A stretch of DNA of 64,000 nucleotides from Delphinus delphis (GCF_949987515.2 NC_082684.1:118834080-118898079), one strand, 5' to 3'. Counted from the first letter of the stretch, positions 48,445 to 62,595 are shown. Numbers and translations: made by a program. Notes: generated by a model not told the origin, from the sequence alone.

Positions 48445-51400
48445 AGAGAGGCAAGAGGGTCTTCACTGAGTTCTGAGGAGGGTCCCTCCCAACATTCAAG
48501 GTCACCGTAACTCTCAAACCTGGGACCGTGTACAGCCCAAGATATGGAAGCAGCTTCCACACTCCCCTGGGTGCCATCTCAACTCACAAGGCTCACAGCC
48601 CTGACAGGACACAGGCCTGTGGGCAGGCTTTACTCTACTTTAGAAAGACATACAAGCAAGAGGATGGTGATGAAGATCATCCAGTGAGAAAGAAACAGGC
48701 TGCCTGAAGCAATGCTCTGCCCTGGTCTCCAGAGAACAGCATGAGTAAAGGGCCAGGGGGCCAAGACAAGCACTGGTGGCCTTTCTATATTGTTGGGTTG
48801 GATGATCTTTGTAAAGAAATGGGTGGGACAACTAGAGAGCTACAGTATGAGGTTGCCCAAAGAGGGCTTCAGAAGAGCAGAGACAGCATAATCTGAAGAT
48901 GAGGAAATTGAAGCTGACAGAAATAACAATCTTCTCAGTCTCATTTTGGTTTTTGATTTTTGTTTTTGACGCCATTGAAGGTGGATTTGGAAAGGGAATT
49001 CAATTAAGTCTTTAGGAAGAAAATAAGTCCATAGCTGTCCTTCCATGGAGTTTGTGTACTTGAAACCCTTCCTTGAACTCCTTTCTGATACAGCAAAGCC
49101 ATCTAATGCTAAGAACTATGCGGGACAGAGTCAAGTGAAGTAGGCAGCTGCTGGCACTGCCTTTCCTCAGAGAACTGAACTGTTCCTGGAAACTTAGCAT
49201 ATAGGGATGCCTCTTTACAGTAGTTAGGAGATACGGTGTGTATACACATACATATAACTACAGTTTTCAAATAGAAGGCTCCTATGTTTAACCATGATTC
49301 TAATGTAGAACTTGAGTGTTTATGAAATGGGTGCTTTAATATCACTGCCTGTGATTGGAGGTAGGAGTCTTATTTTGGGGAGCTACTCGCTGAATTCAGT
49401 TTCTTGCCAAAGAACTTTGACTTAGGAGAAAAGCAGTTTTTTATGGGGCTTTTTAAAGGAATGTCAGATTACAGCCTCTTCAAAAAATGACTACAGAAGC
49501 TATAGTAAGGATGACTTAAATCACTTGTAATACTATCAAAATTATTAACACTCGTGGAGGGTGTTCTTTTTAAGAAGAAAAGTTGTATCAAGAAAGAAGG
49601 ATGTTCCTGCTATAACTATACCATGACAGCTGAATGACAGATTAGTCTACACACAGAAACTCTGTTCCCACTGCTGTCAGTGAGGAGGTGGGGAAATTAA
49701 TAACTTGAGCCTCATGCTATGAGACTTAATAGAGGCCTTGAAACATGAATATTTGTTGTTGATTCAATATAGCTCTGTTGACTAAATAGCTCATAAAGAT
49801 CTGACTCACCTCTGGGCTTCTGAAAATTTAGGAAAATACAAAGAAAAGGGTTTTTTCCTGTAAGACTTTTTTACTAGGTTTACTGGTTTCTCTTGCATAA
49901 TTAATAAACCATTATTCAGTAATGTTTACAACTTATTTAATGTTGAATAATAGATACAAGTACTGTGAGGTTGCCCATGTACAGACTGACTATGGAAGAG
50001 CATTTTTTAGTTAGCCCCCAGGAAGTGCTGTGTCAGCTAAACTCAATGTCAGGAACTTCTGTAGTTTAAGAAAACAAAAGTTGCGCCCACGGTGGCAGGT
50101 GGAATTTTTGAGTGTTAATTTAGAAAACAGTGAATGAATTCTTAGCTAAGAACAAATGACATTGAGATTTATGGAGTATCCTGGTGTGTAAACTACCATG
50201 TAGTAAACCCCAAAGTTAGTGAGAAAACAGCTTCCTACCAGTGGATAATTATTTGTGTTTCTAAATCAGTCCCAGGGTTGTTCCTTGGACGTTCTAGTAG
50301 TGAAGTATTTATTTTCTCAGGAGAAGTTATTCTGTGTGCCAAGGACGTGTGCTATGAGTGAAATGACAGCTCCTTTATTGCTGTGGGTTATACCCTATAA
50401 CTTTGATAGGGATGTAAAACTGGCCCTTTATCACATAACAGGAGATCACTCCAATTTTTTGTAGTAGCTGTAATCGTTTTTCCTTTGTAGGAGCTGGATA
50501 CATTGTGTAGGGGAAAAAAAAAAAGTTTATTCCAAGTATTGGTGCAGTTTTATTTAGAAAGTAGCTTGTAGGCATTTTCAAAACCCATGTTGAAATCTCT
50601 TCTTTTGTTGCAAATGGCATATAAAAGACACAAATTTTTAACTACACTTGTTTTTTTCTATTACTTCTCATTCCTGCTTTCTTTGTATCTGCTTAGAAGG
50701 TCAGGAAAAGAATTGCTGTTTACTGTTTTTCAAGGAAATACTTAAGTCCACAAAGTGAAGCTATTAGAACTTCAACTCTAGGATGGAAACCAGATGGAAA
50801 CCAATTAATAATTCCTTAATCTCAGACTTAGAGATGCATGTAAACTGTACTTTACTGAACCATGGAATGTATTTGATCTGCAGCTTGAAGAAGTACTGCC
50901 TTGAGGTCATTGTTTAATGGGAATAGTTTGCAAAGTTTGTAGCCTTAAATACGTTTCAGTGCTAAAATACTTCTTCTGGCTCAGACCAGAAGTCCCAGAG
51001 GTTGGAATCAGTCTTATTTTTGAGTCGAAGGTATCTTGGCTTTCCAAGGAGGGACCCAAACATGCCATTAAAATCGTGTTCTGTAGAGACTGTTGGGCAG
51101 GTCTCTAATCAAAGGCATAATGAAAAAGGAGAAAAGAAAGGCTTGAAAACAAGGTCCAAAAACTAGTAGTGGGAAGAAATGAGAGAGAAGTATTCTGTTA
51201 ACTAAAGTTTATATGACCCTATTTCAGGAGCAAAGTTGTAACTCTGCAATGTATATTTGTTCAAGAAAATGGATGTGCAGTCCTCCTTTTTGAGCTCTAT
51301 CTTTTTGCAAGTATTTATAAAAAAAATTTTCATCCTGGTGCTGCTTACTCATCTGACTTTTTCCACTGTCTTAATGATCCCCTCTGCTTTATTTTTTTTT

Positions 51401-51447
51401 ATCATATCAGACCTTTACTCTTGCCTTAAGGTTTTCTTAGAGCATTA

Positions 51448-51491
51448 ACAGGATTATTTAATATGGCTGACAGGATTATTTAACATGGCTT
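51448..51491. repeat. 22-bp tandem duplication
   Basis: The unit acaggattatttaayatggct is present twice in direct tandem (51448-51469 and 51470-51491) with two mismatches. Confidence 0.85.
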
Positions 51492-51539
51492 CTACAGTGT
51501 GGGCAGACATTGACTTTACTATGCTAATATATGAAGAGA

Positions 51540-51566
51540 AAAGTTCACCTAGAGTAGGTGAACTTT
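51540..51566. repeat. Perfect 11-bp hairpin
   Basis: The arms aaagttcacct (51540-51550) and aggtgaacttt (51556-51566) are separated by agagt. Confidence 0.88.
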
Positions 51567-52344
51567 AAAGGGACAAATGTATATTTTTCTCAAAGTTTTG
51601 GAATAGGATTTTGGAGTAGGCAGTGATTAATATGAAAAAGTGAACCTGTTTTCCTCAGATATCAATTTTAAAAAAGAATTGCTGCTTATTCTTAAAAAGG
51701 TACAGATGTGAAACAAAAATAAGTAGTGTGAGGGCTAGATTCATGAGCAGATCTTTGCCAGCGAAGTTTTTGTTAATTTGGTTTTCTAAATAGTGGCAAG
51801 AATGTATGGTACAAGCAAAGTCTGGAAGACGTTGTCAGTTGACTTTAAAGCAAGAATCTGGAGTTTCTGTCAGTCTTAGTTTTCAGCCAAGTTCGTAAAT
51901 TTGGGGAGAGGGAGGACAGGTTCCAGTCCAGCTGAGCAAGAGCTGAAGGTAAGATGCAGAGTGAAGATGTTTTGCTCTCCGCGCTGGCTGCCCTGGCCTA
52001 GAAGATGTGTTGCTGTAATGCCCAAGCCTGTGCGGGACAGTCAGCGTGAAGGCTCCTTCTCTAGGATCTTCTCTGAAGGAATTCTTGGTATTTCTTGCAA
52101 CTGCAGCCCTAAATCTGTAAGTCAGACCTACCCCATCTTTTAACAGAAGCCAAGGGATATTTTGTTCATCATTTATCTCCTTGTCATTGTCTCCTGACGT
52201 CACACCTGGATGCTTGGGCATGCCCGTCCTCAGGTGCCTACTGCACCCATGCCGCCTGCTAAGGTAGTGTCACTTCCTACATTATGTGGGAGTGCCCTGC
52301 TTATATGGAAATGATCTGTTAAGGGAGGCTGCCTAACTAACGTC

Positions 52345-52555
52345 ATGGTGAAGCAGGCAGGCATGCTTTTAAATTCCAGCTCTACCATTTAATAGCTGTA
52401 TGATCTTGAGCTTAGAAAAGCTATTTAATTTGTCTAAGTCTCAGTAATGGGGTAATATTAATACCTACTTCATAGCACTTTTGTGAGAACTAAATAAGAT
52501 TTAAAACACTTCTATCACTCATAAATACTACATAAGCACACAATCAATATAAACT
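52345..52555 (+). repeat. MIR SINE relic
   Basis: The text 'aattccagctctaccattta', 'atagctgtatgatcttgagc', 'ttaatttgtctaagtctcag' and 'tactt catagcacttttgtga' (the last around 52465-52490) follows the MIR order closely. Confidence 0.85.
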
Positions 52556-52562
52556 TTTATTG

Positions 52563-52655
52563 TTTGACTAGACTGTAAGAAAGGGTTGAGACAGCTTATG
52601 TCTTATACCCTAAGCATCTAGCACAGTATCTTGCCCATTGCTTATAATAATTTCT
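52563..52655 (+). repeat. L2-type 3' end relic
   Basis: It reads 'gactagactgtaagaaaggg', 'gacagcttatgtcttatacc' and 'agcatctagcacagtatctt', the pattern of an L2 3' end. Confidence 0.6.
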
Positions 52656-52848
52656 TTATTACTTGACTGTGCAACGCAAGTAGAGATGCTAATGCTTGAA
52701 TATTTAAACCAACTGCAGAGGAAGCCTTCAGTCATTCAAATTCATTAGAATCAATTTATTTTAATTTAACAGTTGATGATCTACTGTGTGTAAAATATCT
52801 TATTAAATTCACTGTGAAATCTTATTTGGTAAAAGTTGAATATATCAG

Positions 52849-52970
52849 GGAGACGCAAGAGGGAAGAGATATGGGGACATATGTATATGTATAACTGATT
52901 CACTTTGTTATAAACCAGAAACTAACACACCATTGTAAAGCAATTATACTCCAATAAAGATATTAAAACA
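52849..52970 (+). mobile_element. 122-bp L1 3'-tail insertion
   Basis: The insert consists only of the last part of a young L1 3' UTR ('ggacatatgtatatgtataa', 'ttataaaccagaaactaaca', 'ttatactccaataaagatat' and a short A tail). An 18-bp duplication with one mismatch flanks it: aaaagttgaatatatcag at 52831-52848 and aaaagttgaatagatcag at 52971-52988. Confidence 0.95.
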
Positions 52971-53020
52971 AAAAGTTGAATAGATCAGAAAGAATATGAT
53001 TATGTAAAAGATTTAATGGA

Positions 53021-53046
53021 GTGTGTGTGTGTGTGTGTGTGTGTGT
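53021..53046. repeat. (GT)13 microsatellite
   Basis: An uninterrupted GT run. Confidence 0.98.
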
Positions 53047-54235
53047 ATTTAGAGAAACTAGCACTTTAAAAAATTCATTATTCTGAATAAGTAGTCAAAA
53101 AGTTCTCTTTGTCAAATGCATCATGTAGGTAATTTAATTAGTTTTAAAGATAATTTTGGAATACACTGTAAATTACTCTGAATTCATTGTGAAGAAACCC
53201 AGTTTTTACAGTAATTAAAAATGTAATTGTGACTAATAATCTGTCTGATTTATTGAACCACAATAATTGGAATTACATTGATAGAGCATTCCAAACAACC
53301 TGTTTTGATCTATTGCTTTCATGTGTGGTTTCTATTACCCCATCATTTTGTTGAAGAGAATACATCATTCACCTTTTGATAAAATAAATGAGTTTCATGC
53401 TGGTTAATGTGCAGTAAACAGATCCTATTTGGTCTGGCGCATGCTGTCATTCTATGCTTGCTTTTACAGTTACAGTTAAAAGAGCAACAGCCTCAACACA
53501 CAGGAGGTTTTTGTTCCATCTTCAGCCATGTGGACTGCATATGCCGGGGCCTTGAAGTTTAAGGAGAGAGAGAGAATTGGAGTTTATGCAGGACTATTAG
53601 CTTTTGCTAATTTTTAAGTAACAATACTTTGATCTATGAGTCTGGAAGAAAAAAAAGGGAAACATTTTAGACACAGTACACCACTTTAAAAAGCCACATG
53701 AAAAAGTTCTTTGTTGCTTTAGCATCTTTGCAGATGGACAACTTCCTTGCTTTACATAGTTCACATACTTAGCAATTTTTGCACAGGAACTTAAAAAAAT
53801 ATTACTGCATGATATATTTATTGAAAACTATTGGTCCATTGAAATTAAGAGAAGGAAGAAACAAACCAGCTTATTAGCTAGTAGATTAACGGTCTCTTCC
53901 AAAGTTAATTATTGAGTGAGGATTTTCTTTTTTAAGAATAGAAGAAATAGCTCAAAGCTTTTTCATGCAGAAAGTACTTATATTTCAGCCTCATTATGAT
54001 TAAAAATGCCATTCCTTTGTGCTTGGGGTTTTGCCAGCTGACGGCTTTTTGGCAAGAGCACACTCTCACAGCCGTGCCTGTGTAGCCTGTGACCTTGCTG
54101 GGTGTTTAGTTGTCTTAGCCTTGCCAGCAGGCTGTGCTGTGTCAGCTAAAGCAAGGGTTGCCTGGTTCTCTTTAGAATCATACACTCTGTTTTGTGATCT
54201 TCACTTTATATTCAGGAGAGAGAGATAAAAGACTA
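53047..54235. other. Intronic sequence, unassigned
   Basis: AT-rich. No exon or named repeat was recognised. The small open frame at 54019-54228 has no known product. Confidence 0.5.
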
Positions 54236-54239
54236 AGAT

Positions 54240-54430
54240 GTATTGAGTACCACTCTTATGCAAGGGACCAAGCTTGACATTATATACATTGTTGAATCTT
54301 TATAACAAGCTCATGACATAGGTATTATTATCTTCATTTCACAGAGGAGTAACAGGCTTGGAGCATTTGAATTGGAAAGCCAGGTTTCAGAGGTCTGACT
54401 CCAAAGCCCACTACATCTTGTAATTTCAGT
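54240..54430 (+). repeat. MIR-like relic
   Basis: It reads 'tattgagtaccactcttatg', then 'aggtattattatcttcattt', 'cacagaggagtaacaggctt' and 'gtctgactccaaagcccact', in the order of an MIR. Confidence 0.8.
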
Positions 54431-55075
54431 ACTGCTTTTTCTTACTCTATTTGAGATTGTGTTATTTGCAAAGTTTAAATGTTTGTATTAAATACTCATG
54501 TCTGTGTGATAATATACTGGCTAATGTATAATAGATTTGAACACAGCTGATTTGTGTTTTCTTTCAGCTTCAGTAGAAAGTAGTTCATTCCATTACGGGC
54601 ATGTATAAAAAATTATATTCCCCACACAAATTGGTCAGGAGGTATAAACAGAAATCTTTGGAATATTGAAAACCTGAGATAAGGTCTAAACCAAATAGCA
54701 TTTTAAAATCATCAACTCTTCATTTTTTTCCTATAAAACTAGGATAGGAAAGAGGACTAAACCATATAAGAAGTAGCAAGTGCCAAATTTTATTTAACTT
54801 TGTATTATGATCTTTGCATGTAGCCTCATTTAATTTGGACAAGCTCTTTTGTGTATATTAGAGGAGAGAGGTATTTCCTCTGTCATGTCCCATTTTGTGT
54901 CCTTGGCTCAGGGAGATGAATTACTGTCTCTAGAGGCTGTTGCCTCCAACTCTTTTCTGTGCAGTTAAAGTATAGAAAAGAGTACCTTTTGCTGCATGCC
55001 AAAGAGAATTCTCTCTTAATTGGCCTTCTACTGTAGGCCACACTTCCAAATGTGTCACTAATAATGAGAATAATA
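54431..55075. other. Intronic sequence, unassigned
   Basis: No feature was recognised. Confidence 0.5.
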
Positions 55076-55079
55076 ATAA

Positions 55080-55285
55080 CTGCCATATACTGGAGAAGGC
55101 TGTATGCCAAGAATTCTGCTTGATAATTTATGAACTTTGTTAGTAGTTTTCACTAAAATTAAGGGACAGCATTATTTTTCTCTTTATACAGATGAGGAAA
55201 CTAAGGACACACATTTAGTAAATAGAAGAATGAAGATTCAGACCCAAGTTCTCTGACTCTGAGAGTGTGTTCCTGCTCCATTAAT
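55080..55285 (+). repeat. MIR-like relic
   Basis: The markers 'ctctttatacagatgaggaa', 'gattcagacccaagttctct' and 'gactctgagagtgtgttcct' are MIR core and tail. Confidence 0.75.
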
Positions 55286-55690
55286 TAGTATCCTATACTC
55301 CTTACTACTGCATAAACTCAAGTAAAGAATCTTTCCCTGAAACCCCTGTAGGCTCTGACAGTCATATCTGAGACCAGAGCTCATTTATATTTTATCAGTG
55401 TAGTTTCAATTTTTTAAAAATTCCAAACTTTTCTATATGCCTTTAAAGTCTGCAGACTTCTATATGTGATGAAAGGATTTGTATACAGTCAGAGAAGTAG
55501 TGAAAAAATATAAAATAGGAATTTTTAATGTAATTTTGAGGTCTCTTTCATTGCAAGTAGATTCTGATATTTCTATGTATATTTTTTCCATCTATGTTTT
55601 ATAAATTTGTAGCCTTTTATACCAGTAGAGAAGTTTATACATGTTTACTAAAGTAGCAATACATATTATTGTGGTAATTATGTATTCTTA
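55286..55690. other. Intronic sequence, unassigned
   Basis: No feature was recognised. Confidence 0.5.
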
Positions 55691-55699
55691 TGCTTAAAA

Positions 55700-55850
55700 A
55701 AACATACTGTATAGTGATTTAAATTTTACAGATTACTTTCACATTCGGTTTTAACAACTTGGTAAAGTTGAGGGGTTAGGCACTATTATGCCATTTTAAC
55801 ATATGTGCAAACTGAGGCTCTGATCACATGGCTAATAAGTGAAAGAACAG
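55700..55850 (+). repeat. MIR/L2-like relic
   Basis: It reads 'ggcactattatgccatttta', then 'gtgcaaactgaggctctgat' and 'cacatggctaataagtgaaa', typical of the MIR core. Confidence 0.65.
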
Positions 55851-55854
55851 ACAC

Positions 55855-56185
55855 ATAAGATATGAACAGACAATTCACAAAAAAGAAACTATGTAAAAAT
55901 CGCCCTCAGACACATTGAAAAATGTTCACACTGATAATTAGAGAAATACAAATTCAGAATGACAGAAATTTTTAAATAAGACAACATGTTTTAAAACTTG
56001 GTGAAACTGTGGGAAAACCAATGCTCTCATACATTGATGAAGGGAATGCAAATTGGTGTAACTCCTCTGGAGGGAAATACCAAAGAATCTACACATGTAT
56101 TTACCTTTTGACCTAACAAGTCCACTCCTAGGAATCTATGATGAAGGTATACTTCCAACAATATAGTTGTATACGTATACATGAG
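55855..56185 (+). mobile_element. Old L1M ORF2 C-terminal fragment
   Basis: It contains 'atgttcacactgataattag', 'agaaatacaaattcagaatg' and 'aagtccactcctaggaatct', the order found near the end of L1 ORF2. It is heavily diverged. Confidence 0.7.
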
Positions 56186-56319
56186 TTAGTATACTTACAT
56201 ATGTTTTGTAGATCTTTCTACTTAGGGATCCTAGAAGCAATGTCATTCCCATAGTAATGAGCACACCTAGCACTCAGATCTTGGTTTCTAAACACCATAC
56301 CCTATTAAAAGGAATTAAG

Positions 56320-56850
56320 GCTCCTTGGAGAAGTAATTGATTTCAGGGCTATAGCAGGGAAAATACAAGCTGAGCTGGGACTGTCTTGTGGTGCCAGAAA
56401 GTATGATGATACTCAAAAAAGGATGAAAACTTGTTGAAAGAACATAAGGACCAATTTTAAGTGTTCCTAATTGCCAAAACTGAAACATTTTAACCACTAC
56501 AATGAACAATAATGGTATTGGGTTTTTAGTCCTTACAATAAAATAAATATCCATGAATCCATACTGTTATAAAAATCAAATAAATGGGGGAGAAGGGATG
56601 GCTCTTCCTTACAGAAGAATTCCAGTTAATAAATGTAGACAGAAAGATGGTAATCGAAAATCACCACTAAATGAATACCGTGTAATAATTGTTGCAAACA
56701 AGACCCATTGATGAATGCTAAAATTAATGGGCAAAACTTTGAGAAGGAACAGGATATTTACATAGTCTTGGGGCTGTAGTAATCTGAAGACTTGACCTGG
56801 GACTTGGGGGAGCTGCTTCCAAGGTGGTTTACTCACATGGCTGTTGGCTG
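56320..56850 (+). mobile_element. Old L1M-like 3' region fragment
   Basis: It shares the 'aataaaataaatatccatga' block and following text with the copy at 10940-11700 (reverse complement) and resembles 1340-2270. The family is not assigned. Confidence 0.5.
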
Positions 56851-57365
56851 GCAGTCTCATTTCCTCTGCTGGAGGGCCCTCATGACAAAGGAGTTGTCTT
56901 CCTGAACAAGCGATCCAAGGGAGAGAGCAAAGAGGAAGCCACAATGCCTTTTGTGACTTACTCTGAAATCACAAAATCACACAGCAGTTCTGCTTATTGT
57001 GTTTGTTAGATATATTACAACCACCACACTGGGAAAGGGCATCTCTAGCTAGTAGGCCAGTAATTTTTTTTTCTCCCTAAGAGTTGCCACTTCCCAGTGC
57101 TTTTGTTGCCTGTTCCCAGTGCTGCCAATTTTGGTTCCTCTTTTTGTAACTTGCCCCAGTGCTATTCCTGGGCAAGAATACTGTGATAGGACTTGTAGTG
57201 GAAAAGAGGAGGTAATGTTCACCTTTTCCTACCCATTTCCATGGCAAACCCTTCCTTACCTCAATCTTATATTATCCCCCTCTCACTTAATGTAACAAAT
57301 TATCCAGAACCCATCTGTGAAACAGAGACTTTATACAACCCTCTTAATAGCTGTGATCATATTAT
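56851..57365. other. Intronic sequence, unassigned
   Basis: No exon or named repeat was recognised. Confidence 0.5.
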
Positions 57366-57369
57366 ATTA

Positions 57370-57475
57370 CAGTTATCATTTTTCATGTCCGTCCTCAATA
57401 TCATATTCATATCTGAATCCCCAAGGCCTACCATAGTGCCTAAAAGGTCCTTAATGGGTGAATGGGTTTTGTTTT
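57370..57475 (+). repeat. L2-type 3' relic
   Basis: The text 'tgaatccccaaggcctacca' with 'tagtgcctaaaaggtcctta' and 'atgggtgaatggg' resembles an L2 3' end. Confidence 0.45.
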
Positions 57476-58280
57476 GAAATGTAAATATGCTTAAGAACCA
57501 CCTAATTTAGCTTTCTGGGCCTTTGTCTTTCCTAACTGTAGAAGGACAGGGGAAAAAGAGAGCTCCTTCAGCCTATTTCCTATTTTCACAAGCAGAATTA
57601 TAGTTTGAAACTTTTCAGAGATTGAAAACTTTTCAAAGATTATGTTCTTACTTCAGGAGGCAGAGGGTTGGCAAGGCTACTGAGGATTCTGTTCTGTGCC
57701 TCTGTAACGATGAAGACAAATAGCTCTACCCTGTGAGTGATAGGAGTGGAAAGGAAAGCTGGTCGAACAATCTTGGGCACACAGTAGACAGGAAGGGATG
57801 ACCTCGGCACTTGGAAGTGTCTCTGCTGCCTGTGATGGCCAGAGAGCACCTTCAGTACTTTGTGCTTTGTTTCCTCACTGAATCCTCCTCCAGTCTTTGC
57901 TCCCCCCTTGTCCGGCTACTTCTGCGAAACTTCTGGATTCTCCCTCTTTCTGGCATACTTGTTCCTATTGCAGATTCTTCTCTTTGGGCTCCCTTTCTCA
58001 CCTCTTCCCATTCCTGGTACAAACCAATTCCTGTCCCGGCTTCCTGGCTTGCAGGTCTTGTCCATCCGTCTGTACCTCACACCTCACTGAGGACTGGGAT
58101 TTGGGGTTCCCTTTGCTTCTTCCTGCCCCTGCAGCCACGGGCAGTTCCATCCATTCTTAGATCCACACCTGGCTCCTGAGGCCCGGCCCAGCCAGGGTCA
58201 GATTGATCCCTAGCCCTCCTTTACCCCTCCTCCCATCTTTCTGCCCAGGGGAGGTGAGACACAGTAGGCTGACCTGCCAA
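57476..58280. other. Intronic sequence with a GC-rich, pyrimidine-rich block
   Basis: From about 57830 to 58270 the sequence is markedly richer in C and T than its surroundings. It is open in more than one frame (57811-58179 and 57897-58160). It ends near an A-rich segment with AATAAA-like text at 58320-58360. No protein family, splice borders or duplications are visible, so it is not called a gene. Confidence 0.4.
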
Positions 58281-58588
58281 CTTAGTTTGTGTAACACTTT
58301 TTCCTATGGAGAAAAATGAAACTAAATAAACGACCTATAACAAACAATAAATAAATAGAAATTGTTTATTAAAAGTCATAGAATTTTTATGTGGGAAGGA
58401 AATCTAATAATATTTCATTCCCAGTACTCATTTTACAGCTTAAATGCTCAAGGTTCAGGTGGGTTGAGTAATTTTTCAATAGTCATGTTTTCTGATGTAG
58501 AATCTCATATTACAGCTGACATAAGTTCACACCTAGTTAAATCTGCAACACTTTTTTTCTTCCAGAGTAGAAATTTGAATTATTCTAA

Positions 58589-60190
<1,602 letters not shown>

Positions 60191-60192
60191 TT

Positions 60193-60308
60193 CATTTTTG
60201 GCCGAGCCGTGCAGCTTGCGGGATCTTAGTTCCCTGACCAGGGATCGAACCTGGGCCCACGACAATGAAAGCACCAAGTCCCTACCACTAGACCACCAGG
60301 GAATTCCC
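60193..60308 (-). mobile_element. tRNA-derived SINE, short old copy
   Basis: It contains 'ggccgagccgtgcagcttgc', 'gggatcttagttccctgacc', 'agggatcgaacctgggccc' and the head 'ccactagaccaccagggaat'. This is a cetartiodactyl tRNA-type SINE. A T run also follows at the right (60309-60320). Similar 'tatatttta' text lies on both sides (60172-60180; 60323-60331), perhaps the duplication. Confidence 0.8.
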
Positions 60309-60331
60309 TTTTTTTTTTTTGATATATTTTA

Positions 60332-60990
60332 ATTGTTGACTTGGTATCTGGTAGCAGAGGTAGTGAATTTTATGAGAGTTCCAAATCTTTGAGAAAACAG
60401 TAAGGCAGAATATGCAAATTACTAGCAGATAGTCTACATTTTTTATTATTATTAGCATCTTCCTTTGGTAGTAGTAATAAGAAGATAAATAAAATTTTTA
60501 AAAAGACAGTTATCAAACAATCAGTTTTCTAATATTAATAGATTTTGGAGTGTTGGCAGTCCCACATACAAATAAACAGTGATCCAAAAGGTATTTTTAA
60601 TCTGTTGGTTTAACTCAGAATGCATTTCTTATAGAAGCAGTTCTGGTGGTTATACTCCTAGCCAGCTCATTAAAAGGTCATTTAACCCATTTTGCACCCC
60701 CCAAATTATACTTACTTATAAAATATTTCTGTGGCAAAAATGTATTCAGAATTCTAATACATGTGACTGTTGAAGTCTTGGCAACAGAATTTAGGGGCTC
60801 CCCTTCTTTTATCTCTTTTATCTGTTGTATATGTGCAAAGGGACTCTCCCATTCCAAGTCAAAGTGGGGGTGTTTTGGGAAAAGGAGGGGCAAGGTCTAG
60901 AACAGGGTTCTAAGGTAAATCTTATATAAAGAGCATAAGGGTATTTGAGGCCTAGAAAGTGTACCTTTTGATTCTGAACAAGGATCTTGG
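60332..60990. other. Intronic sequence, unassigned
   Basis: No feature was recognised. Open frames at 60579-60773, 60646-60900 and on - at 60678-60893 overlap each other and look like chance. Confidence 0.5.
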
Positions 60991-60994
60991 TTCG

Positions 60995-61200
60995 GTTGTT
61001 TATTCAGTGCGTATTTATTGAGCAACTACTCTGTTTGGTCACTGTCTAGACAATGGACATACAATGTAGGAGCCAAACAATTCAAGTACCTGCCTTCCTG
61101 GACCTCATAATCTAGCTAGGGATCCAAGTGAACAGTCAATAATTAAACAAACTCAGTGCTAATTCTCTCCAAGGAGATGATATTTAAGCTAAGCGTAGAA
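60995..61200. repeat. Ancient mammalian repeat, same family as 33919-34640
   Basis: The text 'cagtgcgtatttattgagca', 'aagtacctgccttcctggac' and 'aatctagctagggatccaag' follows the same order as 33905-34040. Confidence 0.55.
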
Positions 61201-62595
61201 GGATCAGCACACTTGGTTCTCCACCACCATCACATGTTCTTTCTAGCCCAGAGGTAGGTCTGGAATAAAGAACACATCAGCTCCTGCTGTACTGTGCTTT
61301 CTCTGAAAGAATTGTATTACCCTTCTCTGATTAACAGTCTAAGAAAATTAGAGCAAAATGAATACAGCTTTAGGGACCTGTGGCATGATATAAAAATGTC
61401 TGACATATATATATATAATTCACATCTCAGAAGGAAAATAGAGAACCAGGTATAAGGCATATAAAAAGATATAAAAATAGCTAATAACAAATGTTGCACA
61501 GTTTCAAGAAATCTCAGAAGTCTCACAAAATTATCTTTGATATTCATAGAAATGTGAATAAAGTTAGCTCCTCCTTATTCTATGTTCATTTATTTGTCAA
61601 GTAATTATTGAACTTTAGCAAGTCAGCACTGTGCTAATAATTGTAGAAAAGATAATTTAGATGTTTATCCTAATATATAAAAATAACTAATACAAAAAAT
61701 AAATACCCTAAGAGAAAAGTAGAGTGGTGAAAATTTAGAGCAGGGGACTGCCTCTTTATGTCCTAGCTTTGAAGTCACACACTGCCATTTCTATTATATC
61801 CTATTGATTACACAGGTTAACCCTATTCATTGTGAGAGGGAACTTCCAGGAGGGGAGCAGCATGGGAGCCATCCTGGAGGATGGTTGTCACAGATTCCTT
61901 GCATTCATGCTCTTTGCTAGCCTCTTGGAAAAGTATAATTTTTATTTTGTCTGGATTTTTCTTATTGTTACCACAGAAACAAATGTCTTCCATTCTTCTA
62001 TATTTTACCTTGAAAGAGAAGTCCCTCCCATGTTAGAACTTTAAAAAGTGGTAATTGGCACATTTGCTTACTCAGGAGAACTTAATGTTAAAAGTGGCCC
62101 AATACCAGAGTTATTTTCTCAGTTGTCTGATTATGAGAAAAAGAAACCAAGACACTGCTTTGCTTTGTCTTATATAAATAAGCAATTATAGCTGGATTTG
62201 GGTACAAATTGGATAAATGATTTGGTTAAATGGTTTGTTAATATAACCACTCAAGGTAACAGAGTTGTCTTTATGAGAAATGCATTCAGAGTTCTGAGTT
62301 AAATCAGCATACTAGAAAATATCCTTTGGCTCACAGTCCATTTTTGTGTGGGGGCTGCCTACACACAAAAAACAAACTGTACTAGATACTTGAACCACAC
62401 CTCCATGTGGCAGGCACAAAGCGGCCTAGCTACATATTAAAAAAAAACTGAGGTATGATTTGAGCTGTCACTCAAGTGACAGAGTTTGTTGTTTGATTCC
62501 AATGTAGTAATTAATTGCTTATTAAAACAAAAATAGTGACACTCCTTTTAAGTTTTAGAGGAATATAACAGAATCCAGAGTATCCACAATATAAC
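61201..62595. other. Intronic sequence, unassigned
   Basis: The part 61570-61650 ('tttatttgtcaagtaattat') may be another small piece of the same old repeat. The rest is not recognised. Confidence 0.45.

Larger units (their letters stand above)
48460..52340. other. Intronic sequence, largely unassigned
   Basis: About 3.9 kb with no named repeat or exon. Two small structures are listed separately: a 22-bp tandem duplication at 51448-51491 and a hairpin at 51540-51566. The 112-codon open frame on the - strand at 51883-52221 has no recognisable domain or splice context. Confidence 0.5.

Noticed and set aside
51883..52221. 112-codon frame on the - strand
   Set aside because: No domain, no splice borders and no repeat-derived similarity. 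It is consistent with chance in a moderately GC-rich intron stretch.
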